This document shows positions 23,901-35,341 of a stretch of 64,000 nt of DNA, piece after piece. Position numbers and translations under genes: made by a program. Under the pieces are notes generated by a model that saw only the letters and a program-made list of their open reading frames with translations, did no database searches and was not told the origin of the DNA. Positions within the stretch are counted from its first letter, which is position 1. The number at the start of each line of letters is the position of its first letter. This stretch comes from Phoronis australis (lineage: Eukaryota > Phoronida > Phoronidae), in assembly GCA_002633005.1 (NCBI GenBank), contig NMRA01000212.1, forward strand, positions 364,472 through 428,471, given 5' to 3'.

Positions 23901-26900
23901 GTTCAAAAAACTACAAACCAGAACCAACTATGTACTTTTTGGCCTGGCCACAAATACTGTTTTTAGGCCAAAAAGTGCACAGTTGGTTCTGATCGGTTAA
24001 AACAATCTGACGTCTGTTTACTGTTAGGTTATGGTTGGTTCCACTACATCCTGCTGCTACTTTGTGGCTGGGCTGTTTCCAGTGATGCCATCGAAGTCTT
24101 GTGTGTGTCCTTCCTTCTGCCATCTGCTGAATGTGACTTAAAAATGGACTCGAAGGATAAAGGCTGGCTGAATGCTGTTGTCTTCATTGGTTAGTTTTAG
24201 CAGACATGAAAATGACATGGCTGTGCTTGGCAAAACCAAAGGTTGTGATTCTCTCCAAGGTTTAGTTACATTACAGTCAAAGCTTTTTAAAATTAGTACT
24301 GACCCAAGTGAATGTGTATAGCGTATGAGTTCACCAAGAGGTGCAGAATGCAAATGGTGGAGTAAAAACGAATAGTAAAATGTCTAATCTTCAACTTAAG
24401 TACTTTTGAAGTGCGTGATTTCCGTGCAGTTAAGTTCATCATGTGAAAATTTCTTCACATGATTGCAATCTGGATATGTGGGTCAATTAGGATATGATAT
24501 GAATGTGTGATATGTAGTGCACTAAATCCTAGAAGCTCAGACTTCCAACCCTATTTGATATTCAGGATTGATCTGCTAACTATGTTCATGGCTGCCCAAG
24601 CTGTCAACAGTCACTTACAGAGGTCTCGGATTTTGAGAACCAGTTCGATTTTCGTCGTTCAGTGAAAACAACTGGTTCTCGAAATACGGGACACCTATAA
24701 GTGACTGTTACACTTAAAAGTTTACTAACACCCCTTTTAGATAGATTTGTTTGTCGATTACAAGTCAAATTTATTGTCTTTTAAAGGTTTGTGTGTTCTG
24801 ATTGCTCTTGCTGTCTGTATGCCATGTTGTATTACTTTCTTGTAAAACAACTTCTAATTTTGCAAGGTGACTTTGAGCTCTTGTCTTGGTCCTAATTGTA
24901 AAAATTAACGGAGCATTGTCACTGTTGTAGGCATGATGGTTGGAGGTTACTTTTGGGGCACTGCATCTGATAGCAGGGGTCGGAGATCTGTGCTGTTGTG
25001 GTCGTTGTTAGTGAATGGATTGGGAGGACTGGCGTCAAGCTTTGCACAGACGTTTTCAGTCTTTCTTGTCTTCCGTTTAATCAGTGGAATTGGGTAAATT
25101 GAATTTTTGACTGAATATTTTGTGGTTTTAATTTCGATTTATTTTCAACTTTCTCGCTGAAGAATCGTAAAGTAATCGGAGACACTTTGGAACACTTAAG
25201 TAGTATGTGAATGTTTTAGCTATTAAGAAATGCCTAATCTTCTATTAGAATCTGTTTGGTAACTGTCAGTATAAATGTTTGTGAAAACTACTTAAGGTAA
25301 CAATGAGTAATGTCTATAAAATAATCTGTTTGCAGTGTTGGTGGTAGCATACCAGTTATTTTTTCGTACTTTGTTGAATTTCAACCGCTGAAGAAGAGAG
25401 GGAGCACTGTAAGCATGCTTGCTACATTTTGGATGACTGGCAACATGATAGCAGCTGGTAAGTGTGTTCAAGAACTTATTGTAAAAAACAGAAAATAGTC
25501 TTTTCCTGTCACCATTTGCAGAAGAGGACAAAACCCAGGAATTCAAATTGGTTTCCTTTTATGCACCCATATAATAGCCATTTTGTGGGTGTATATTCTT
25601 CAGACTTGTATGTGAGATTGCTTAGACATATGTGGGTGTATATTGCTCTCATTTCTGCCATTCGTCCTACGTTGGCAGCTGTACTTCTGAAACACCTTGT
25701 AGGATCTTCGTGAACTTTGGCCCGTTGATACCTATGAACTTGACAGATTATGGCGACTTTCTGATCCAATATTTATAACACTAGGATATGTTTTATAGTG
25801 GTTTTGAAGGAGATTGCTGACACAAATATAAATTAAAATTATGTAACGAAGGAAATGAATGAAAGTACATTTTTATCAATATGCTGTTTTTATTTTTGCA
25901 CCGTGTTTTTGTTTGCTTTAAAATGGTTGGCTGAATGGTCAGTCACGCGTTACCTTAGGACAGATTGTTTTGTACAGTGTCTATTCGGGTTTTGTACAGT
26001 GTCTATTCATGTTCTGTGTAGTGTCTATTCACGTTTCGTAGAGTGTCTGTTTATGTTTTCAGGTCTGGCTTGGGCAATTATACCTCATCCTAAGTTGGGA
26101 TACTTCTCAGACTCCTTTGATTACAACAGCTGGCGAATATTTGTTGCTGTTTGCACCATTCCAAGTTTAACGTCTGCTTTTTTCTTCATCTTTATGCCAG
26201 AGAGTCCACGGTTTCTAATGAAGGTAATTTACAATGAGTGAGTCGAGTTATAAAAGTTTTGGTGACACCATCTGTATGTTAGAGGAGGCAGTGTGGCCTG
26301 GTTGATAAGTGCCCGCTTTCTTTACTCGAGGTCGTTGGTTCAAGTCCCACCATGTCACACTGCTAAACCATTGAGCCAGGTTTCTAGCTCCTCAGCTCGG
26401 TTTTAACCATATATCAATAAAGCATAAAAATATTTCCAGGTGATCAGTGCAATGGGCCCACATGCGAGGCCTGCGCACGTCTTATACAACGTGTATCAGA
26501 CCGCCTGCAATTATTTTTTTATCTGTATGTTGATTCTGATCGCAAGAAAACATTCCACTTCTTTAATACCATCAAATTATTTTTCTCTCTCTTTGGTTTG
26601 GGTATTTTTAAGAGAAATTTTGATTTCAAATTATATTTTGAGCTATGGTCACATACGGCTGCCATTCTCGAGATCTAATCTTAGGTTCCTTAAGTTATGT
26701 GCCACAAGCCTGGCTTCTGTTGACATGAACACCTGACCAATGACACATGATTTTGCACTGTGATAACTATGAGCAATGCCAGGGCCCTACATTCTTTCCC
26801 ACGTTAGGCCCACAAATTCCCCTCCAACGATAAAAGAGTTCCCTCAAGGTTAGTATCACTTTCAACTTACTCAGGCCCTTGGCTTCAGAAGGTTTTATAA

Positions 26901-29900
26901 AGTGTGGAAGTCTTTATTTCACATTCATGCCTTACTGGTGTTTACAGCCTCGTTGCTGAGAACAGAATGTGGATCATAGTATTGCAAGTCCAAAGTGAGC
27001 ACGTAGCAGTGAGCAAGGAAAGTCACTCATGTGAATCCTTGGTTCACTCCCTGACACTCTTAGGCTAGTCCACTGACGGGTGATCTGTTCGAAGCAGTGT
27101 TGAAGGAGACACTTTGATACCAACACGATGAATTAAACCTACTTAAGCCACGTTGATGCAACCCAGAGCAAAATTTTTTTCTCTTATGGTAGACATGGGG
27201 ACCTTTCCACTCTAGTGCCTTTAATGCTTAGGCAGCTTGTTGCAGGATTGTTTTAAAGTGAACCCTCCGATGTGCAAAATAATATATCACGTTTGTGCAT
27301 ATGTTTTAACCACTGGCATCCTTTTCTTAATTCAAGGTCTGTAGAAACACCTTGTTTTCATAGTTTGATTGTTTTAGTTTATCATTTTTCAAATTAGAAT
27401 TTGTGTAAGGCAATGGTAGACTCTATGACTACCAGGTGGTGGTATTGAATAACTACTTCCTCTACAACTGCAGAAAGCTGCCATCAGCATGGGATATCTG
27501 TGGACTAAGTGTTACATGTGACAAACTGAATGCATGCATTTATTTAGGTGGGAATGGTGTTGCGCAAGCGCCACCTAAAGTCATCCATTGTTGTTAGATG
27601 TACCCTAGGCTTGTTAATATATTACTGTTTTTGTGATAAAATGATTATGTGAGTAAGAAGAAATTAAACTATTGTCTTTTTTAGATTGGAAAAAATGCAC
27701 AGGCCTTGGAAGTGTTCAGAATAATGCACAACAGAAATACAAGGGGCCAGTATGGCTATAAGGTATTACTTAAAATCTGGCACTTCTTCGTATAAAATGA
27801 CTTTTCTGTGTATAGTAATGTTATCACGCCATCCGAAATAAACGTATTTACCTTCAGTGTTGTGCATCTGCTAAATATGTGTCCTGCTTTTTTGTGAAAT
27901 GTATTACAACTTTCTCGTTTCTAATGTAAACCAAGTAAGTTTTACTCCGCAATGACATTATTTTCAGATCTACAAAATGTTACTTGGGTACTGTAGCAAT
28001 AATATTATTACAGATTGGTCAATAAGGGATATGTCAAAAAATTAACCATATTTGCCACTTTAACATAGCTTAGCAGCTTGCCATTTTAAAGGCACCACGT
28101 GACATGTTGATAACGACTCTGCAATAAATGACTCAGATATTTTAGTCGGATGCCTGATTTAAAAGTATCTGGTGCAGGCATCGTGACAGCTTATACTGGC
28201 TTATTTATCTGATTTAGGTGAAGCGGTTGATCCGTGATGAAGCAAAATATGAGAAGGACTTTGTTGAAATAAAGAGCACAAGTTGTTGGCCCTTATGGTG
28301 TAAACGGTTGTGGTTTTCTCTCAGACAGGTAATTAAGTATGGAAAGACTATTGATTAAAAATTATCGTTTCGCCAGCTTATAACACAGACAGAGTTTAAT
28401 CAATTGCATGAATATCAAATGATTATAGGGCCTTTCATACCATCGTTGACACATCGATGGTTTTGGGGTGTTGCAGTCAGTGTGAACATTTAACTTCGAT
28501 CCTGGATCAAAGTTAACACCTCCAATTAACATCACAGTTAACAGGTGGATTTAACAGTGCATCTTTGACGCTACTGTGCAGTATGAACGGTCAACTTCTG
28601 TCCTATCGAAGTTATCGCCAGGTGCCACTGTTATCGTCAACAATTTAAGGGTAGTGTAGTCGCTAATAGTTGCTTATGTTTTGCTCGAATAATCACCAAT
28701 CGAATTAAAAATAAGTTTTATGTCAATCAGCACATGTAAATGATCCCAAATTGTCACATTAAAAAAAATCTTAGCGTGCAGCGCTACCTTGCGATTACTT
28801 TCATGCCAACAGTGTCACCTGCCATTTTCTTCGATATTCCTTAACTACCGAAGCCAGTGTGAACGGTTTAATTAACTTCACAGTTAACATCGACGCTCTG
28901 CTTAGACCGGAGTTAGGTCAGTATGAAAAGGCCTTATAAAAACAACATTTGGTAAATTATGTAATAACATATAAATAACTTTGTAGAGGAACTTTGTATG
29001 AGTTGAGCGAAAATCTGACATATTCATATCTGACTTATGGAAATTTTATGGCAAAATCTTTATTAGAATATTGAAAATTAAAGTTTTGAAGGAGCATCAC
29101 TTGGGAAGATTTTTTACTTAATTGCTTGGCATTAAATTCATTTATCATTTTGTTATCTGAAATAAGTCATAAAGAGTGTCTTTAACGCAAAATCAGTTGT
29201 TCTTTTTGCTTTTGCACGCCATATATTCTGCTATGTCGTGGATGACAAAAAATTTCTTCTTATACATTGTTCAAATATCTTAATCCAATATTTGACTGGT
29301 TAAAGCAAATGTATGAGTCAGTTACTCAAGTCTACCAGGATTTTAATAACCATTTATCTTTCGCGTACAGTATTCTTTGCACTCAAGTTTGCTCTTTACA
29401 GGTGCTATTTCGGTTCATAGAACTTATGCGAGCTGAATATCGGAGAGTGACAATAATCTCCATCATCATATACTTCACTCTGTCATTTGGGTAAGTCATC
29501 AACTTATACGTTCAAGCATTTGGAATTGTGTTTGTGTTGTGGAATTTTTAGACAGGATGTCCGATCAGAAGGCAGATTAGCGGCTTAACGTTACGTAGTA
29601 CTTTAGAAAATGGCCAGATTTGGCAAACTTCTGAACATCATATCTCAGAAATGGCTGATGTTAATGCGCTGTTCTCCAAACAGCTTTGAGGCGTTGCTTT
29701 TAAAATGTTACAGTATTGCGTGAGAGGATATCAAATATGGTCTTCTACGATTTAAAAAAAAAACTCATAAGTTGCATAAAACAAAAATGAAAGGATAATA
29801 TAGAAACTACTTAAAGCTGTTTTTGAGATTTCGTCTTGAATATTTGTATCAAGCAAAATTTGGTCATGTTGTTGATACCATTGTTTTGCTATGGATGTAC

Positions 29901-32521
29901 CTTTCTGTTTTGCTAACTGCTTAATACTAAAAAGACGTGGTCATGTGAAACAATTAATGACATTGGAATTAACTTCAATATCACATTTTACAAGTTTTGT
30001 GCTTTCAGAAAACATGTACTTTTACGGAGTTAAAATCTCCAGTTTTGTGGATATTTGGCTTATAAATACACATACTAGCAGTCTAGTCGATAAGTTACAA
30101 CTGTACATAACCTTGAAACGACCATCTGCAAGGGCATCCTAACAGCTGTCTTGCAAGTACTGTCTTGCAAGTACTTAGCATAAGATTAACCTTAATTGTA
30201 AAATGCTAATAATGTAGCCAATCACATGTGATCACCATACTGGAATAGAGGCATATCATAAGTTTGTCAAGAGAACATAGCCTTCATTTGGAACAGCTTC
30301 CGTTTTAGTTAGGTGCAGATAATAAGGAGGCAGATCAGAGGGATGGCATGAGAACGCTGTGTAAAGCATCTGTTTTGATTTGACCTTTCCCTTTGTGTTT
30401 ATCGTTAGTTAGAAAAATTTTAGCTGGAAAATTTTCCACTTTAAAATTATTTGTTGACTGAAGTCTTTTTTGGGGGGTATTCTGTGAGCTCGTTTGTATT
30501 TGTCAATGTCCAGGTCAAATATCGGTTTGTGCCTCTCTAGTGTTTGTACAGGAAATGGGTCTTTGAGAATGAATTTGTGAACATTTCAGGTATTATGGTC
30601 TGTGGATGTGGTTACCAGAAATGTTTTCTAGAGCAGAGCAAAGCGGAGGTTCCGTATGTTCTGAGATTTCGACGAACGTGACGATCAACTCATCTCACTG
30701 CCTTGACCCTAACTACAGTTTGAGCACACGGATATTCTGGGAAGGATTCATCACTGCATCATCTAATTTACCTGGCAATATTATTTCTATACTATTCATG
30801 GACAGGCTGGGACGAAAGGCTTTACTAAGTGAGCTTAATATATATCTGTCTTATTAATTTGTTGTGTATGACCTGATGCTGTAAGGTTATACAATGTCCA
30901 AATTCGACTAACTTCGGAACATCGTATCTCAGAAATGGTTGAATGGATTTATAAGAATCTTTCACAACCTGTGTTTTATGTACTATTTTCCAAACTGGTT
31001 TTAGGAATTGGTTTTAAATGTTCCTCCATTGCATGAAGTGCTCTAAAATAGAATGATATTTATAATGAAAATTCAGAAGTGAATGAAATTTGGTAATGTT
31101 ATTGATACTATAATTTTTCTGCGAGTATACCTTATTTTTATTCAATTTTACGAAGAAATACTCCAGGTCACATGACCCAATAATGGCAGATGGGTATGAA
31201 TTCAAAAATTGAGTTCTACTGACTTTCAGAACATACATACTAAAGTTGAAACATTCTAGAGATTTGGCCAAATTCAGACTTATCAATAAGGCTCTGCATA
31301 ACCATTAAGAGCACTGCCCTCTGGTGGATATTTCAAGATACTTGCTGAAGATCATGACTGATCAAAACTTGCAGTAGATAGTAACGAATAGTTGCATTCC
31401 TGTAAGTTGGACGTGCCCAAGTCGGATCTTGGCTGAACTTGTAGTTCCACTTTATTACTGTTCTAGTTTATGCACTTTGCCCTTCACACTTGCCGGATTT
31501 TGGTGTGGTAGTAAAGTCTGGGTCCGACTTGTGCAACTTATACTGTGCATCAAAATTGCACATAACTTGCTGTATCGAGGCATTTTATGCAGTCATCAGT
31601 TGGACTCCTGTAACAGTGTAGACAAGCTATTTTTTAACAAGCCACTGTCTTGTCACCAGTTTTATACAGTTTAATTTTTATCATTTTTTTAAAATTAATT
31701 CATTTACCCAGAAATCATATCATTAATGATTAGTCAATATGGCTGGGGCTACTTCTTAGTTTTACAGGTCTCGGTCATCTTTTCTAGAACCAAGAACAAT
31801 CGACATGCTATAGAAACTCATTTTCATATGCTTTCAGGTGGCAGTATGGTTGTGTCAGGCATCAGCGTCGCCTTCATACCCTTTGTTCACACTCATTTAC
31901 ATAATATTCTTCTCTCTTGTTTGTTTGGTGGAGTCTCTGTGATTGGTTGGAATGCATTAGACGTTCTGGCTGTGGAACTGTTCCCTACACATCTCAGGTA
32001 AGTTCACTTGATCTCGTGCCAATGTGTGTTGGACTTTTCTCATCAAAATGTCCTTTTCTACTGATTTCTGTTGGGGAAGGCATCCATTTTTGTGTCATTT
32101 TTGGTTTAGTCATGATTTTCTGGTTATCGGAAATAAATCTTCAAGTTAATTGCGTTTCCCTGTGCTCTTAAGTCATTATGCATGCATTACTGTAAAAGTA
32201 ACTCTCATGATTTTGATCATCCCTGCTATCTTTGTTTACATGCACTTTTGGTAAAGTCGGGCATAAATTGTGCATTTTGCTGCACTGGTAGGCATACTAG
32301 GGTGCGGAGGCTCTACTTTATATTTTTCCTTTTCTAGGTCAACATCTATGGGATTCCAGACTGGAGTTGGGAGAATTGCCTCCATTCTTGGCAATGTGGT
32401 GTTTGGTGAGCTTATTTCAGTCCACTGTGCAGTACCTCTAGTGATGGTTGCTGCGTTTATGACCATTGGAGGCCTCAGTGCATTAAAGCTACCAAACACA
32501 ACTTATAGAGAGCTGACGTGA
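20938..32521 (+). CDS. SV2-like major facilitator superfamily transporter
   Basis: Twelve exons join in phase to 527 residues: 20938-20980, 22636-22707, 24028-24189, 24931-25093, 25336-25457, 26063-26223, 27685-27762, 28218-28328, 29402-29490, 30590-30828, 31838-31997 and 32338-32521 (TGA). The start MENEREALMSNEV is the first ATG of the first exon. Family marks are GWAVSSDAIEVLCVSFLLPS, the MFS loop YFWGTASDSRGRRS (about residues 100-113), GIGVGGSIPVIFSYF, MPESPRFLMK, a second-half loop MDRLGRKALL, and FGGVSVIGWNALDVLAVELF near the end. These match the synaptic vesicle glycoprotein 2 group (12 membrane helices). The loop before helix 8 is short, with three N-glycosylation sequons (NVT, NSS, NYS), and lacks the pentapeptide-repeat luminal domain of vertebrate SV2A-C. 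Substrate is unknown. Confidence 0.93.
23919..23991. repeat. 73-bp hairpin with CAGAACCAACT ends
   Basis: The left arm CAGAACCAACTATGTACTTT plus TTGGCCT is the near-perfect inverse of the right arm (AGGCCAAAAAGTGCAC, AGTTGGTTCTG). A half copy of the arm occurs at about 39926-39950. It lies just upstream of SV2-like exon 3. Confidence 0.6.
24606..24709. repeat. Hairpin (GAACCAGTTTT family), copy 2
   Basis: AACAGTCACTTA at the left is exactly inverted at the right (TAAGTGACTGTT), and the arms continue with TTTTGAGAACCAGTT opposite AACTGGTTCTCGAAA. The loop has TTCAGTGAAAAC. It is related to 6579-6662 and 55974-56130. Confidence 0.62.
26283..26520 (+). repeat. tRNA-derived SINE, copy 1
   Basis: An A-box-like GTGGCCTGGTTGATAAGTG and a B-box-like GGTTCAAGTCCC head a body that aligns over about 230 bases with 33092-33320. 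Shared blocks are TCTAGCTCCTCAGCTC, TTCCAGGTGATC, GTGCAATG and CCGCCT(G/C)CAATTATT. It lies in SV2-like intron 6. The open frame MISAMGPHARP within it is SINE sequence. Confidence 0.75.
28428..28933. mobile_element. 506-bp MITE-like element with 5-bp target duplication
   Basis: The ends GGGCCTTTCATAC and GTATGAAAAGGCC are inverted repeats with one extra base. TTATA flanks both sides directly (28423-28427 and 28934-28938). Inside are several AGTTAAC and TCGAAGTTA motifs in both orientations, but no coding capacity. It sits in SV2-like intron 8. Superfamily is undetermined. Confidence 0.65.
29580..30140 (+). repeat. Diverged dispersed repeat, copy 1 (SV2-like intron 9)
   Basis: Shared order of blocks with 30890-31330: ACTTC(T/G)GAACATC, ATATCTCAGAAATGG, TTTTAAATG or similar, TTGATAC, GGTCA(T/C)GTGA, TTTCAGAA(A)ACAT and CATAACC(T/A)T. 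The two copies lie in adjacent introns and have drifted far apart. Confidence 0.55.
30890..31330 (+). repeat. Diverged dispersed repeat, copy 2 (SV2-like intron 10)
   Basis: Partner of 29580-30140 by the blocks listed there, such as TCTCAGAAATGGTTGA and TTGATACTATA. No coding capacity is seen. Confidence 0.55.
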
Positions 32522-35341
32522 CTTTGTGCAACATTCATTACGTTTTATCCTTTCAACTTGAATCTGTTTTTTTAGATTTAATGTTTATCTTAGAAAGAAT
32601 CGACAATGGTTTATTTCTGTTTTACCTGTTGTCAGGCATTAATTTTCTGTTTAACACAGAAAAGTTAAAGACTGGTTGAAGTACCTGGATATCAAGGATA
32701 TAATGTCTTGTGATGTTACACATTATGTTGTTATTGTACGGTTATCACCATTGTATTCTGTCACATTCATGTTGTTAATCAGAATGTAATGTGAACATTA
32801 AGTGGTGATATATTTATTTGCACATTCAGGGGAAATCAAATAGATCATCATGAAAATCATACAAGTTTATAAAAGGTAGCCATGTAAGCAAAATGTTAAG
32901 TTATAAAGAATTTGACTCTCAAATTTCAGCCAAAGCTTTAAGTGATAAATTATTAGATTTGCAAAATATTTATTCATTTTTATGAAACTTGCAGATCTAG
33001 CAAGTCTTAATTCAGAACACTCAACTGCAACTAGGTGACGTGCACTGCTCTTAAAGTGTCCCTTTTTAAAGTTGTTGCACCACCATAAGGTAGAGTAGGC
33101 AGTAAGGCCTAGTGGTATAAGTGCCTGCTTTTATTACTCAAGGTCGTGGGTTCATGTTCCATTGGGACACATTGCTAGAACACGAGTCAGATCTCTAGTT
33201 CCTCAGCTCAGTTCTACTGTATATTAAAAATGGTTCCAGGTGATCTGTGCAATGAGCCCACCTTTGCGGCTTTCGTACGCCTGGTACATATACCATACCG
33301 CCTCCAATTATTACCATTTTAACCATAAGGTGAAGTTTCAGAATAAAAACAAAATAATGTTCAAGTTCGAGTGTTTTTGTAACAATGGCCCGGTTGTGAC
33401 GCTCACAAATTTGTTCCCTTGCAAATCTTACGTGCAAATTATGTAACCTTCCCACCTGGTGTTAGTGAGCTTTTCTACCTGACCATTCCATCTAGATCGA
33501 TTAGAGATACTGGCTTAGTTATAAAAAGCAAAATAGTCATTCTTTGAAATTGTACTTTCTGTCGTTCAGATGCAGGTCCCCTTATTTTACTTGAATGGTC
33601 CCCTTATTTAATTCGGATTGTCCCGTCTTTCAATCTTGTGGGGACTTTGGGCCCGGTATCACAGTTCTCTTAAAACAAATTTGAATTTACCTTCTGAGCT
33701 CCCTGGGCCTCAGGACAAAGTATAACCCAGTGCTACACTATAAACAAGGATTAAACAGTACTACAACTGTAGGTTTAAAATCATAATTTATTCAATAATT
33801 TAAACAGGAATGTATAAAATTGTCAAACAATTGATTATATAAAAATCACCACACTGTATGCTATAAAAGAGAGAGATTAATCAATTCAAGTCTCATTCAC
33901 ACGGTCTTACAATAATAAGTCTGTTAGAGGTAACCAAGCTTGTACACATAAACTACTGAATGACGTGTATATTACAAACTATCAATATGGCTTATCAATT
34001 AGTTCCAGCAGTTCTTCCCAAAAATGTTCTGAAGAATATGGTCAAACAAATAGAGACTTCTAGGAAGCAATGCGGGCTGATGACTTTTATCGCCACCTGC
34101 TTGTACCAGAAGGTACTTTTTGTAACTGGCATAGGAGGAAATGTTTGACTCCGTGAAGACCTTTTACAATCCATGTGATTAGACGCGATGTGTTTTAAAC
34201 AAAAGTGAAATTAGTTTATTCCTCATCCTTGACGTTTGCAAAGAAGTTCCACATGATTGGCCACCACATTGCTTCTTGAGGTCTCAGATTGTGCATAGAG
34301 ACTGGAAACTGAACAATTAATGATACATTTCACTCTCCTTAAATTAAGTGGGTCTCCTGACAATCCTTACCATGGCAGGATTGATTCTATTTCTCAGGAA
34401 TTCATTGGGGTTGGCCTTTTACCCCTTGCCTGTGACCAGGCATTGCCAGCTCATACAACAATAATTCAAGATTGGATGAGCAAAGTAATGTTTTTAAAAG
34501 TATTCAACATTGACAGCAGTGGCGAAATGCAACTTTAAAGTTTGGGAGTTTTAAGATATTTCATAACTAAGGGTTCTGAAATGAGGTTAACATGTGAAAC
34601 TGTTGTAGCTAGAGTCAAGATAGCATTAATGGACATTTACCCACAACTTTCAATAGCGACATTCACCCAAAGAATTTCAAGATATGAATATGTCAATCTC
34701 AGTATTGCGTGAAAAATATATTACAAACATTTCAAGTCTTGTCAAGATAGTTGTAGTGATTACCTGATGTCATTTCGTTGAAACGCACTGCAATTTTCTG
34801 TATTTTTTGTGTTAAGCTCATGTTTATCAGCCTGGAACAAGACACTTTACTCTTACATTGTTTTTGTGACTCGAGTCTAAACAAGCACCAATTTCCACAC
34901 AGGTTTTAATGAAATTTTTTTAGTGGTTTTGTTGATTGTATTGCTATATTGTGATGTTGGCTGTTAGTAACCGTGGTGACCAAGTATTATCCTAGCATTC
35001 ATTCCTACTGTGCGTATGATATTGCTTTTCCCAGAGATCTGTTCTTACAAGTTCATTTTCAGTAAGGACATCACCAAAAATGTATGTATACTCTGGTCAT
35101 GATTGTTTTGTATTTCCTTGGCAGGAATTTATGTTACTTGTGCAAACAAATTCTATACAATGTTTATACGTTAAAATTCTATAAATATTTGTTTCAATCC
35201 GTTGTGGAATGAATGGTGGTCATTCCTTCCTTTGTCGTAAAATTTGTATCGCTCTTTTGGCACTGTTACAATTTCAATCTCTTATCAGACTGTGTGGATA
35301 TTTGAAATGTACATATACGTACAAAATAAATTCTATTTAAT
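32522..35341. other. SV2-like 3' flank between convergent genes
   Basis: No further coding exon is seen. The stretch contains a SINE copy (33092-33320) and otherwise AT-rich sequence. A + strand AATAAA occurs at 35325-35330, only 12 bases before the NUDT14-like stop on the other strand, so the two 3' ends may meet or overlap. Whether the transporter UTR really runs that far is unknown. Confidence 0.4.
33092..33320 (+). repeat. tRNA-derived SINE, copy 2
   Basis: Same family as 26283-26520: an A-box-like AGGCCTAGTGGTATAAGTG, a decayed B box (GGGTTCATGTTCC), then TCTAGTTCCTCAGCTCAG and TTCCAGGTGATCTGTGCAAT. The copies differ at many positions, so both are old. Confidence 0.75.

Noticed and set aside
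26440-26736. Plus-strand frame of 98 codons starting MISAMGPHARP
   Set aside because: It lies in the tRNA-derived SINE and its flank, and the second SINE copy does not keep the frame.
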